Shown piece by piece: positions 43,401-54,626 of a DNA stretch of 64,000 bases; the stretch's first letter is position 1, and every line of letters begins with the position of its first letter. Under the pieces are notes generated by a model. That model did no database searches. It was not told where the DNA came from and was given only the letters and a program-made list of their open reading frames with translations. This DNA is from Hexactinellida sp. DTS-2022 (lineage: Eukaryota; Porifera; Hexactinellida), in contig JAPNXP010000017.1 of assembly GCA_028753945.1 (NCBI GenBank), positions 1,364,001-1,428,000 of the forward strand, written 5' to 3'. The translations under genes and the position numbers were made by a program.

Positions 43401-46400
43401 ATCTATAACGCTGAAGTCTCTGTTGTCTCGGTACGTCTCAGAGTCAATATCTGAAGTCGAGAATAGGAACGTGATTAATTAGGTTAGCAACAATAAATAC
43501 TGTAATAGCACTAGCTATATAATAACATAATTAAAGATCGATATTGAGAGCAAAAATAGTTACATCACTTCATTACATTGCCTAGCAAATATTACTCTAG
43601 ACTCTAGTCTAGAGGCTACAATAATATCCTATAGGTTATTAGGCAGCATTTATCATAGACATGGTTTTTTAAGCAATATATCAGAATGTAAAATTGAGAT
43701 TCTAATCTAATGCGATTACACATAAAACTACAAATCCTTTTACCTTTAAAAACACTGATTTATAAAAATAATCTCGCACTGTCCTATTACATTTTAATTT
43801 ACATTATTATTGTTTTGAAATAATGCTAATAAACTAATAAATTAGCCTATAAACACACGCATTAAGCAATATTAAACAAACTAACCTCTAATAACATCAT
43901 ACCAAGATTCAAAACTTGGCAAATTACTCTTCAGTTCGGTTAGTTTAGGACTAGAAAATAGTTAAAATCAATTAACAATTCCTATTAGAGTGTAGTAGTA
44001 TAACAAATTTATAAGATTTACTTTGAAAATCCATCTACCCAGGAGAAGAGGAGAGAACTCAAATCGATACTTTTCTTGTAATAAGATTCTGAGAGACGAT
44101 TCTTAAAAAGCGCCATTTCTAACACCTAGGAGTTAGGCAAGTAGGAATCTTATAGCAATTGTATAATCGGAGGTGTACCTTCTCGAAATTCCCATTCTTG
44201 TAAGCAGTTTCAATGTATTCACTCGTCTAAGGAATAAATAGAACACAGTTCGGATAATCACACAATAGGTTACAGATTACAATAATGTTGCATTAACTTG
44301 ACTATAAGCGGTCGTACTTCAATATAATTTTCTCAAATACAGTCGACTCCGCTTAATAGAGCCACCGGTTAATAGATTTCTCCGCTTAATTGGGTCAAAG
44401 CAACCTGGTCCCGAGGTGACTCTAATAAGCGGAGTCGACTGTATTCGTTTTCAGAATACAGTTCCAATGTTAATTAATTGATTAATTAACTTAAAACCCC
44501 TAATCCACACCCTTGGGGTAAAAGGTATAAATAGAAAATCGCATTTTTTAACTTTCATTTTCCATTCAAAGTGAATTAACTTTCAGTTTCACTTCAACAT
44601 TCCTGGGCAACGAAGGGATTTATTAAACATGGGAATGAGAGAATAATATCCTAGGATCTAATTAGTACAATGGACCACGGATACACATGGCAATGGATTA
44701 TCTGAGCACTTACATCTCGTCTGTTGCTTCTATGCAGAGCCAGGCAGTTACTGGCTACCACGCGGAATGCAGCAGGGAGCCCCAGAGTGAGAGCAGAACG
44801 CTCGATCAAATAACTAAACAATAGAAACGTGATGTCTCTCATTCGTTATTATACTAAATAATATACGTAGTAATAAAAATAACAATATTCCCAGTGATTT
44901 TAGAGTACAAATGGAATGTATACCATAAGCTCTCAGCCTGTAAATGTTTAATCTCCAACTCCTGGTATTGATCAGTACAAACTTCTATTCCTCCTAAAAA
45001 GCAAATATGAAAGAGGTAATACAAATAATTAAAAGTTAGTACAGTAAATGTCGGATATAAGCACACCGGTTATAAGAACATATCGGGTATAAGAACACTA
45101 TGTTGGAAAACGGTTGCCATACACCCTATATATTTTATGTGGGTTATAAGAACATGTCGGTTATACGCACATCAAGTGCAGTTCCCGACGATGTGCGTAT
45201 AACCGGCATCCACTGTATAAGGAACTCACCTAGAAAAGCTTGTATCTTTAGTATCAGCAGTCTGACCAGATAATTCTTGTCGCTGATTTTGAGCACAGCT
45301 GAGGCTGTTGCCAGAGCTTCTAACAAATAACATTTGTCACCTAGAGAGAGATACTGTAAATACTACATATTAGTTGTTAACAAGCGGACTATGGATACCT
45401 GTGGTATTGTAGTTATCGATTAAGATGTGAATAGCAATATTGGCGTATGGATCGCTGTGTTGGAATTCTGTCTCATTTAGCGAAGTGCCTAGAGAAACAA
45501 GGATAATTCAATTAACAGCATGGATTGTAAATACAAACTCTGCATACTTGTTATAAGGAAACTAATATGTAGTTGTATTTAGTATGTGATGTTCTTTGAT
45601 GAAACAAACAAACAAACAAACAAACAGACAAACAACAAACAAACAAACAAACAAACAAATAAACAAGCATCGAGCTTCAATAGAATCGGTATTATTGTCT
45701 CAGATAAGCATACTGACCTAGAGCTAATCCTTGGTAGTGTTTGCCCATTAGCTCTGAGACGAGATGTCCCTTCTCCTCTACAGATAGCTTGTCATGAGAC
45801 CCGGAGTATCTAGCTAAGTACAGCAGGTTGATATCTCTCTGCAGATGCTTGATCTACCTTGGGAGAGATAAATCAATTAATCAGTTTCTTCAAATTAACA
45901 TGTACGGATAAATAAGTACTAGTATATTAAAGGAGCGCTTAATGCTCTCAAGTGAGAGAGATATTAATTAAAACCAGCCCATAAGAGTCTCCTTATAATG
46001 TTAACCTTCCCAATCAATTGGCTTAACCCGTAATGATAATACAATTATATGTGTCAATTGTCAAATGATATTAAGTAGCAGTGAAAGTTATAAATTTCCT
46101 GCGAGGAGCTTTATCCATGGTATTATTACACTTGCACTAGTGGAACAACTCATTACAATACATTGGATGAATGATCAGTCTGCTACCTGTTTCTGCTCAT
46201 CAGTTCCAGCCTCTCCGACAACTGCCGCAGAATCAGCCACGAGCTTCTCAACACAGCTGTTCAACTGAAATACACATTTTGTCATAAATATTATATAACA
46301 CTATATTGTAGATCACTACTATACAATAGCCAGTAGAACCTCGTTATTAGTAAGAACAGGGTAATATGAAATCTGGTTAATATGAACACTATTTCAGTTT

Positions 46401-49400
46401 CTTCAAAGCCTTTTCAATATAATTGACATTCGTTTTATACGAATTCCGGATAAGGCGAACGCATTTGATGGTCCCCTGGTGTTCGTACTAACTAGGTTAT
46501 ACTGTACAATGGTAATGTGACCCGAGGATTGAATATTAGAATTAGAAATCAAAAAGCGAGTGAATGTGACTTCAAACTTTTACGCTCTTAGACGCAAAAT
46601 AATCAAAACATACCTCAATTTTCTCAGAATCTACCAATCTGTCAAAAAATAATGTTATGTCATCAAACCAACATTTTTTAGAGCCAAATAACTCAAAATA
46701 TTCCTTCAAAAAGACCAACAAATCTATAAGAAAGCATTAGTTTAATTTATTTATTTACTAATACAAGGTATAAGGATGTATAATATACTCAAAACACCTG
46801 TTTTTCTGTGAGTAGTAATCTCATTCTCTCTCAGCTGTAAAATTAATTCCATTCTCGCCAGGAACGGACCTCTCAAATAGTTTCCTTTCTTTACAAGTTG
46901 CAGCTGACACTTCTCGTCAATATAATCCATGGTACTTTCAATATATGACAGAGCGGTTCCTACACTGAACAAATCTGTTCTAAAGAAGCGTAAATAAGTT
47001 CATAATTCAACTTAATATTCATTTTTTAAAATAATCCAAACAAATTCTTGCATAGTCGTGGGTTAGTTATACCTAATAGATAATTTAGCATTTTCAAAAG
47101 ATTTTCCTTTTATTATGTTTTTATGTACCGTGGCCGCGTGGCTGAATACATTGCCTTCGAATTTTCGCCATTTTAATTTTGTCTTAATTTCGTACGGTTT
47201 TCAGCATTAGATCACCTTTCTAGTTCCCTTTGTTAAACAGGGAACTTGAGGGAAGTATTCCGGGTTAAAAGTAGTTTTAAAATTTTAGTCGTTTTAAAAT
47301 TTCGTCAACTAAAATTTTCGTCACCAAAAAATAAGGAAATAAAGACGACGAAAATGTAAACAAATGTTGCAGTCTAAGTGCAATTTTAGTTCAAGTACAA
47401 CTTAGTGTGAATAGAATTTAACTTCTACAAATGGGTAGCTAAAATTAGCTCGAGGTTATTATGTATTTAATAAGACAATGAATGGAATTTCGTAACTTCC
47501 GACCTATACTGAAAAGAAATAAAGTAAATTTATTCATCTATGATCTAGGTTCTTCTAATGATGAGATGTATTATGTTAAATATTGAGATGTATAATATTT
47601 GTTACTACAATCAATTAAATGAAATATTTTGCAACCCTGGATTTACCTCTGCATAATAATGGTTTAATGATAAGACCGCGAAGCGGTCTTATTCTCACCT
47701 TTTAACTATCATAATGCAGAGATTCAATCCAGAATTAATAAATTACTTTGCAATACAATTTACTGAAATATTTAATTGCGTATAATAACTTACATAACAT
47801 AATTTCCCACAGATTACAGTAACTAATCACAACCCAAAATGAATTTAGGCGAGTTGTTAAGTAATAGTGTGTAATTCAGTAGCCACAGTTGAACTCATTA
47901 TTAATGTTATTGCATTTGGGGAGGGAAAGGCCACGAAGCGGCCGTTAATTGTATCGCGTAGTGCCTAACACGAACGAACAAAAGTCGCTTCGCGACTTTT
48001 GTGAGAGAGTGATCCGTCGCGCGAAGCGACCGAGACCGAAGGGCTCGTCTTCCAAAAAATCAGATTTATGATCCATAAGTTAGGAAAGTAGATACAAGGT
48101 GATAAGTAATTGCAATTTTGTACTGCTGTTACGAAGTGTAAATTGTTAGAACTATGTAAAGTTAATTTAATTTGTAAAGAATTATTTTTATTTGAAAAGC
48201 TATTACGATTGAAACCGAACTAATGTAGAGCAAAATAAGTTTGAAAAGAATTTGTTGGATAATCAATCAACACATCCTCAAAATTATAACAGTGATTACA
48301 ATACAATTTGCCAGCATATTTCTAATTCAGGACGCAAACCGTCATAATAGTTTCAATTTAATATTTCATAATAAAAGAAGCTCGTAATCAAGTAAAACAG
48401 GTACAATAATTATTAAGGCTGAAACGAATATTCGAAATATAACGAACGAACGAATATTCGAATATTCGTTCGTTTGGATGACTAAGCATTAAATCAATTT
48501 CTAGAGACAAAATACATTGGAAAATAGGTTTTTAATAATGTTACAAGTATTATAATAATTACAAAGTATATTATACACAAGTTAATTAATAATCAGCTAG
48601 TTTAAGTGGGAATTTATATTTATGATATTCTAAGCTATACAAAAGTGTTGTTGTTGTCCAAAATTAGTCAACGAATATCCGTTTCAATCAAATATTCGTC
48701 CAAACGAACGAATATTCATTCAATAATTTCGAACGAATATTCGAATATTCGGTATATTGTTTCAGCCCTATATTAATTATAACCATGTGAATTACGTAAA
48801 CGTAATAATTATATGGTGCTATTTGTCAAATAGCATTTTATTATTATAAATAATTTAAATACCGTATGTACTCGAATTGTAGCCCCCTTTCGCTCGATAA
48901 GCCCTCCCAAAGTAGCAAATAAAAATTTGTTACCGCTACCCGGAGTAAACATCTTAATTTAATATAAGTCTCAATAAGATTATCAACCGATTATAATAAA
49001 TAAATTGTATAAAGTGCAATATTCTCGAAAATTCATAATTTTTTTTGGTTCTACTAGTCGAGTAAGTACGGTAATTTATATTAAATGTTATATTTATTTA
49101 TTAGAAAATTATTTCTCATCCCCCAAGCGAGCGTTTATGTTAATAATTATGTTCCTCAAATACCAAATTCGCATATGAGCAAAATGTGCAAAATGCGATT
49201 TGCTACAACGCGAATCTACAGCGAGAATAGTTGGAGCGATTCTCTATGGCTTACCTCTTGCCAGCAGCCCCCTGCTCGTCCGACGCGAGAGGCGCCCTCC
49301 TCTGCAGACGGAGAGAACAGCTGATCAGTCCCTTGAAAGCTGTCCAGTCATCTTGACTAAAGTCATATAACATTATCAAAGAGCTTTGTTATATGTAAAC

Positions 49401-52400
49401 TGTATATAAAGCCCATACAAACTAAACTAAAAATTTGCAGAACGTCTATAAATTTTGTAGACAAAAAGTAATACTTTTAAGACAAGAAAACCTAGTCTAT
49501 AAATAGACTGTCTACATATAAATTATTTCCTTATGAAATATTTTAAAGTGAGTTTATATCTTCCCTTGCAGATATAATAACGGTACATAATAACCTCGTA
49601 TCGCATCTTAGCTTGTAGCTGTGTAGCGCTTCCCCCCACCTCTCCAGCTCTGTGAGACACTCCAGCTCCAAATAGAAGCGCTCGTCCTCATCTCCGATCC
49701 GGAGTTCTAACATGGTGCACACAATGGTAGTATGGAATGTTTAATCATTCTTAGCAAATTACAGCATATTAATTGAACCAAATTATCAAAACTTATTACA
49801 GTCACGGTCTGCTTATTGTGAACAATTTTTAGTTCACTTATTATGAAGAACTTTCATTATAAACAAGCCTTATGGTCAAAATTAACAATTTACATAGGGC
49901 TTGTATTTAGTTGAGTTCGCTTATCATAAAGTCTCTATTATGACCACAATTTTTAGTCCGTTTAATGTTCATAATATAATAACTGACTGTAGTTATTCGT
50001 TATACCTGATTCTGAGTCCAGCCTTGTGTAAGATAGAATTTCTTCATATTGCTTGTTCAGTTTCAAAATATTCAAATACAACTTTAGTTCTAAAATGTTA
50101 CAATAATGTAATTGTAATGTGCAAATGCATTCTTAAAATTATAGAAGAAAAACATAACCAGTTCGCTAGGCAATAAACGAATAAAGGAGAACGATTTTAA
50201 TTATTTATTAATGAAGATACATTTACTGTAGAAAAACATGATATCGAATTGTTATAAGTATATTTAATTAATTCCCTTTGTTTAATCTAAACAGTGGAAA
50301 TATCAGAATTCAAGAATTATGATTGTTGTAAATTTTGCTATTACAATCTGTCTTTTCCAATTAAATACAAATAATATCTTAATTAGTATAATTATACTAC
50401 AATAACAGAGACATGTGACAAGTAGGTATCGAAAATAAACAATAATCAGATTACCATTAACACTATTGAACTTGTTTTTGTATCTCTGTGCCATTCTCTC
50501 CGCGAGAGGAATGAGAACTGACTTTGTCTGTTCGTCTTGGCTAGCATGAATCTATGGCAGACAAGAATATGACAATTATTAGGTCATCGGAACTGTTAGA
50601 CTATAGATACAGTATGGTTCCGCAAACTAGGTTTTTCAGGCCGCATGCGGGCTGAAACAACCTTAAGTGTGGCCTGATAGCCCAATGGAAATTTGTATCA
50701 TGTGTGGCCTCACTGGCCTGAGAGACATTTCTAATTTTCATCTGGCCTGTACACATATACACACTGATTATTACCTTTTTACTAGAGTCCTTTAAGCACT
50801 TTTTGCTTAGAAATTAGTATAGTTCTAGTATTACAACAACATAATAGTTTTGTTATAAATTTCGAAAAATTTCTCAATATTGTTTGCGGCCTGAGGAAAT
50901 TTTGTTAAGATTATGTGGCCTGAGATACAGTAAGGGGTACTTAGTATCAATCAATCAAAAGTAGATTCAATATACAGTGGTGCTCGTGTAATAGCAAGTA
51001 AGCAAGTAAGTAATTACTTATATATTGGCCAACACCTGTTTTTAATGGAATTTCAGGCACTGGCAAGGTCATTTATAAACCATCAAAAATCTAACCAACC
51101 TTTGAAAAAATGTTGCCCGATATATAGGCATAATAATATATCTACGTAAAGAGCGCTGAATGAATAATTATCTGAAGTTTGCGTAAATACAAGAGAGATT
51201 ATTCCATTAAAAATGCAAACATATTATCGAATCAATGAGTTAGTTTGATGATCTACTCTAAACACTAATGGACACATAAGGAATGTACAGAGATAAAGAT
51301 GCCTTAAAGTTAAAACTTTACACGTCCGAAACCTTGGTACAGTAATTATTTCCATAATTTAATAACTATACAGCACACACAATAAACAGGCAGCCTTGGT
51401 AGTTCAATAAATAGAATAGATTAAATGGATCTACTACGTATGAATTGGAATTTAAATTTAATTGCATTATCAATGTATCATAGATAATTAGAACACTTGT
51501 ATATTGGGCAATACCTTTTCAATATAAAAATCCGGCTTCGCAAAAGTGAAATTTTGATGATAAAAATTTCGCCTGAATATTATTACATTAGAAAAGGCCG
51601 ATATAAGTAGTAATTCCTTATAATTTCCTGAAAATTATGCTAATAAAATAATACAATTTAATCGCTTCAAGCATCACACAGTGAGTGAATAAATGATTGT
51701 GTTAATTATACGGTTCATAATTTCATATAATACTTGTTAACTAATAAACCAGTAGATGATGTTTTGTGGGTTCGCCCACACTTATATGTTAAATGAGGCA
51801 TGTAAGTAATTAAAGTGTCATAAGCAAGGCTGATTTCAAAAGGATTAAACTCTGTAATTATCTATTCTCCCCAATAAATATCCTTGCAGAGAATATTCAC
51901 ATGATATACACGTAAAGTATATCTATAGAACATTTTATGAATTCATTTCCACTCGCGTGGTAGTATTGCGAGAGCAATTCAAGGGCAATAGAAAGAGGAA
52001 TATTATATGAAAATAAAAAGCATTATCATTCAACAACTGCATTGTACTAAGAGAGCCATATAGATACGAATATCACATTCAGTGGAGCAATAATACTGAA
52101 ATGTTAATTCTGATGAATTCTATATTCGTAATGGAATTATTATACCACATAAGCGTGTAATCCTATGGAGTCATAGCTGTGTAAATAGACAGTAATTTTG
52201 TTGAAATCGATTGAGGAATTTGAGATAAAGGCGACATAATTCAAAAATTAGAATTCATGTTAGTATAGCAGCGTTTCCCTAGATTTTATCTAAAATGGAT
52301 ATAAGGTACAGTTTCTATCACAACTTTCCAGTTATTTTCTTGAAGAAAAACATATTTAAACTTCTTGGATTTTCCAGGTATTGGATATTACATAACTATT

Positions 52401-53739
52401 GCTAATAGCTAATGAAAAAGATCGAAATCTTTGGAATTTAATTACGTAATATACATTCTAATTTTAATTATAACATACTTGTAAAATGAAGAATTCTTAG
52501 AAATCATATAAACAAGTACGTATTTGCGATGTTTGTGAGCTCGTATATTGAATATTCCGTAATTAATTAACCCCCCTCTAGATATGACAGTATACTAATT
52601 TATCAGTTAACCAGTACATACATACCTGCATAACAATACTCATAACTGCCCAGAAGTAGTACGAGTTACTGGTAGGAAATAGCTTATGTAGCTCAAGAGC
52701 AATCTAAATAGACAACAATAAGTACATAGAATACTACAACAAAGTACAAATGCCAGCAATTGGAATCAGCTGTTACCTGCTTTTGCTTTTGAAACTCGTC
52801 ATTAGAGACGTACGCCATAAACAGGCGTGTCATTAGCTCCTCATTCTTCGGCTGCTTCTTGAGAGCAGCAGTGTACATCAAAGGAATCTGTGAAACTAAT
52901 CAAGAAGCAGAAATAAACTAATAATGTCTATCAACAAGACTTCATTAGATGATTTGGCTACTGTGCTACACCTGCACTCGTAGGATAAAGGGAATTGAAA
53001 CACAACACAAAGCATGCAACAGTACATATACTAATTACTGTTTGTTACATTTTCTAGTGTCCCTATAGCAGTAAGCCATAGACTGCAGTGTATAGAGATC
53101 TGTAGGAACATTCTCCTTCATCTTCTCAAGGATCTCCAAACACATCTCTCGCTTGTTCATTCTGTTCAATGCAAGAGCTTTCAGGGCCTACAACACACAG
53201 ATTAGTGTATTATACAGCCATTTGTAAATACGCTCCTAATCCTAATACGCCTAAATCATAAATTAATGTTACGGTATAGGAGAGGATTCCAAATTCTCGC
53301 GCTCCTAAATTCAAATTTTCCAAAAATCAGGCTCCAAAAAGGAGCGTCTCGCGCTCCTGGATAATTCCTTGACGCAGATTATATTTCAAGTTAGTTAAAA
53401 TAGTTATTGTGTAGCAATAGCATACCAGAGCTGCAGGTATCTGTCCGTGTTTCTTAACAATTCTGTCGATTTGCTGAACAGCTCCTTTGTAGTTAGCTGA
53501 GTCAATCAGCTCTACATAATATATTAATAATAATACGTACATGGGATTATTTACATATCGGTCAACACTATTTTCAAGAAAAAAGGTGAATTTTGATGTT
53601 ACAAATGTCCATGCTAGTATCTGAAAATTACATTAGAAAAGATGTTGGCCAATATACAATAAGAATTCCATTATTACACACCATAGACTGGCTTCAAACG
53701 TCTCTCCTGTATCTCATTCTGTGACTTGTTTTCTGCCAT
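40451..53739 (-). CDS. NAA25: NatB N-terminal acetyltransferase auxiliary subunit NAA25
   Basis: I resolve 28 in-phase exons, giving 973 aa (human 972): 53682-53739, 53426-53511, 53049-53187, 52777-52895, 52626-52703, 50455-50551, 49595-49706, 49255-49356, 46798-46979, 46614-46723, 46187-46264, 45718-45853, 45399-45488, 45230-45340, 44924-44993, 44714-44813, 44179-44226, 44022-44125, 43886-43950, 43381-43450, 43042-43084, 42455-42712, 41989-42106, 41798-41857, 41651-41742, 41452-41550, 41040-41219 and 40451-40567. NAA25 is the TPR-like scaffold that anchors NAA20 to the ribosome for acetylation of Met-Asp/Glu/Asn starts. Family landmarks are RRLKPVY at the start, LMTRLFMAYVSNDEFQK, YYFWAVMSIVMQ, PLAERMAQ, YLRGPFLARMELI, AIHILIDNY, TSEYIETAYKNGNFEK and TYRDNRDFSV. 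A segment of about 35 residues between exons 7 and 8 seems missing relative to human, so one small exon may have escaped me. Confidence 0.95.
40600..40790. mobile_element. CGAACGAATATT element in the last NAA25 intron
   Basis: Contains CCAACGAACGAATATTG and, in reverse, ACGAATACTCGTTTCG/CGAATATTAATTGG. It is related in motif to the elements at 688-861 and 48416-48769 but more decayed. Ends are uncertain. Confidence 0.4.
41255..41432. mobile_element. TIR MITE with AGTAGACTCTCGTTAATACGA end
   Basis: In an NAA25 intron. AGTAGACTCTCGTTAATACG on the left matches the reverse complement of TATTAACGAGAGTCTACTG on the right. A short (CAGA)n run precedes the left end. Confidence 0.7.
42773..42902. mobile_element. 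TIR MITE with CAGTGAACTCCCGTTATAACGA end
   Basis: In an NAA25 intron. TACAGTGAACTCCCGTTATA pairs with the right end ATAACGAGAGTTGACTGTA. The GTTATAACG core is shared with the outer element at 58672-60676. Confidence 0.75.
44338..44443. mobile_element. 106-bp TIR MITE with CAGTCGACTCCGCTTAATAG end
   Basis: In an NAA25 intron. TACAGTCGACTCCGCTTAAT and ATAAGCGGAGTCGACTGTA are almost exact inverted repeats with TA at both borders. It is the best preserved of its type in the window. Confidence 0.85.
44512..44602. mobile_element. Second copy of the ISRE-bearing element
   Basis: Shares CTTGGGGTAAAAGGTATAAA then TAGAAAA and TTAACTTTCAGTTTCA with 29204-29327. On the minus strand it reads GAAGTGAAACTGAAAGT, again matching GAAANNGAAA. 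It lies in an NAA25 intron. Terminal inverted repeats are decayed here. Confidence 0.55.
45040..45217. mobile_element. TIR MITE, sister of 4877-4987
   Basis: Left end TACAGTAAATGTCGGATATA, right end ATAACCGGCATCCACTGTA. Interior copies of GGTTATAAGAACAT and GTGCGTATAACCGG make it largely self-complementary. In an NAA25 intron. Confidence 0.7.
45602..45664 (+). repeat. (AAAC)n microsatellite
   Basis: About fifteen AAAC repeats with two interruptions in an NAA25 intron. The open frame it creates is an artefact of the repeat. Confidence 0.95.
46330..46506. mobile_element. TIR MITE with CAGTAGAACCTCG end, sister of 2817-2989
   Basis: Left end CAGTAGAACCTCGTTATTAG; right end GTACTAACTAGGTTATACTGTA. 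The interior order (GAACAC, CAAAGCC, GCGAACGCATTT, GGTGTTCGTAC) matches the 2817-2989 copy closely, so both are copies of one subfamily. Confidence 0.75.
47100..48415. other. NAA25 intron segment with hairpin-rich patches
   Basis: Part of the large intron 46980-49254. It contains a tRNA-like start GTGGCCGCGTGGCTGAATAC near 47130 followed by CCTTCGAATTTTC, a GACCGCGAAGCGGTC hairpin near 47672, and the SINE-like block at 47935-48045. No coding exon is seen, although NAA25 residues may be missing just upstream of this intron. Confidence 0.4.
47935..48045 (+). mobile_element. tRNA-like SINE fragment, second copy
   Basis: Has GGCCACGAAGCGGCC, AAAGTCGCTTCGCGACTTTT (perfect hairpin) and GATCCGTCGCGCGAAGCGAC followed by GAGACCGAAGGGCTCG. 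The last part is shared with 30483-30545 (reverse) and 60005-60085. The paired arms vary between copies but remain complementary. Confidence 0.45.
48416..48769. mobile_element. hAT-like MITE with AGGGCTGAAAC ends, ~354 bp
   Basis: Left end AAGGCTGAAACGAATATTCG; right end CGAATATTCGGTATATTGTT then TCAGCCCTA. Multiple CGAACGAATATTCG motifs lie in both orientations at the termini. In the large NAA25 intron. Confidence 0.65.
49797..49991. mobile_element. TIR MITE with CAGTCACGGTCTGCTTATTG end
   Basis: TACAGTCACGGTCTGCTTAT on the left pairs loosely with TAATAACTGACTGTA on the right. Interior repeats alternate TTATTATGAA, TTATTGTGAA and TTATCATAAAG. In the NAA25 intron before exon 7. Confidence 0.55.
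51021..51126. mobile_element. MITE with TATATTGGCCAACACC end
   Basis: Left end TATATTGGCCAACACC; right end TGTTGCCCGATATA, its approximate reverse complement. Sister copies are at 51500-51606 and 53554-53656, and decayed ones near 40830 and 43150. Confidence 0.65.
51500..51606. mobile_element. MITE with TATATTGGGCAATACC end
   Basis: Left end TATATTGGGCAATACCTTTTC; right end GAAAAGGCCGATATA. The interior CCGGCTTCGC.AAAGTG.AAATTTTGATG is shared in part with 53554-53656. Confidence 0.6.
53554..53656. mobile_element. MITE with ATATCGGTCAACAC end
   Basis: In the first NAA25 intron. Left ATATCGGTCAACACTATTTTC pairs with right GAAAAGATGTTGGCCAATATA. GTGAATTTTGATG and TTACATTAGAAAAG are shared with 51500-51606. 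Confidence 0.7.
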
Positions 53740-54626
53740 GGCAACAGGTTAGCAATACTAATATGCAGTTAGTATATTTGTAAATGTAATTTATTTGAGA
53801 AAGCTTGTCAGTTTGTAGTAATTAAATACCAATGTTTATTAAGAAACAAAATCAATTAATTTGTTAATCGCAGTGAAGCTGTCAAACAGCATTGCATGCA
53901 ATACGTACAACAATAAATCTCATTACGTAAATTTAAATTAATTAGAAACACTGATAAGTGTAAACTTGCCAGTAGGAATTGGGAACAAAAGATCTATTCT
54001 ATTAGGATGGCTACGAAATAATCAGAATCAATAATTATACGCTTGCAATACGTAATTATCATAAAATAGATCTATTTAAATTATGGAGGATAACTAGAAA
54101 GGAATTCGCCGTAAGATTTTCAATTCGATCATAAGCAAACACTGCAAGTGCAACAATGAAATAAATTCAAATAATTATATTTATGAATATCGTATAACTG
54201 CTAGAAAACAGAGGATGTCCACTATCCATCAAAAAGGAACAATGCAACTGTATACCATTACTCTGATAAACCAAATAATGCAAAATATCGTCGAAAGCAC
54301 AGGTTGATTTCACTCGTCTTGTTTATCTCATATAAACTATAATTATTCAATAAGTTAATTATAACAGCTGTGAGTTGGCTGTTATTCAAAAAGAATTTAA
54401 GCTCTTTGCAATTTCCGAAAAGTAATTTCCTAAAGTAATACAACACAGATTGGTGAATAAAATTAGTTCACATAAACTACAGGTAAATTGGGCTAAGAGG
54501 GTAGGTGATTAGAACTAAAATTTCACTAACAAAAGTCGGCAGTAATTAATCTAAACCTAATTTTCTCAGAAAAGATATCTTCATTGTGTGGTCATTAAGT
54601 GTCAAAAACCGCGATATATCACAGCC
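53740..54626. other. Intergenic spacer between NAA25 and importin-4
   Basis: AT-rich; must hold the NAA25 promoter and the importin-4 3' end. A small open frame at 54258-54446 on the minus strand has no features suggesting a gene. No transposon ends recognised. Confidence 0.55.

Larger units (their letters stand above)
50552..52625. other. 2.1-kb NAA25 intron with small repeats
   Basis: The intron between exons 5 and 6. It holds two TATATTGG-ended MITEs (51021-51126 and 51500-51606) and a patch of GGCCTGA repeats at about 50620-50940. No exon-like conserved coding segment found. Confidence 0.5.

Noticed and set aside
45586-45813. 75-codon open frame with repeated KQTN
   Set aside because: Produced by the (AAAC)n microsatellite and antisense of an NAA25 exon.
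47128-47180. Possible tRNA gene starting GTGGCCGCGTGGCTGAATAC
   Set aside because: A- and B-box-like motifs are present but spacing is too short for a cloverleaf; at best a SINE head.
49981-50176. Open frame and possible NAA25 exon around 50000-50050
   Set aside because: Neighbouring exons at 49595-49706 and 50455-50551 join in phase without it and the peptide does not resemble the family.
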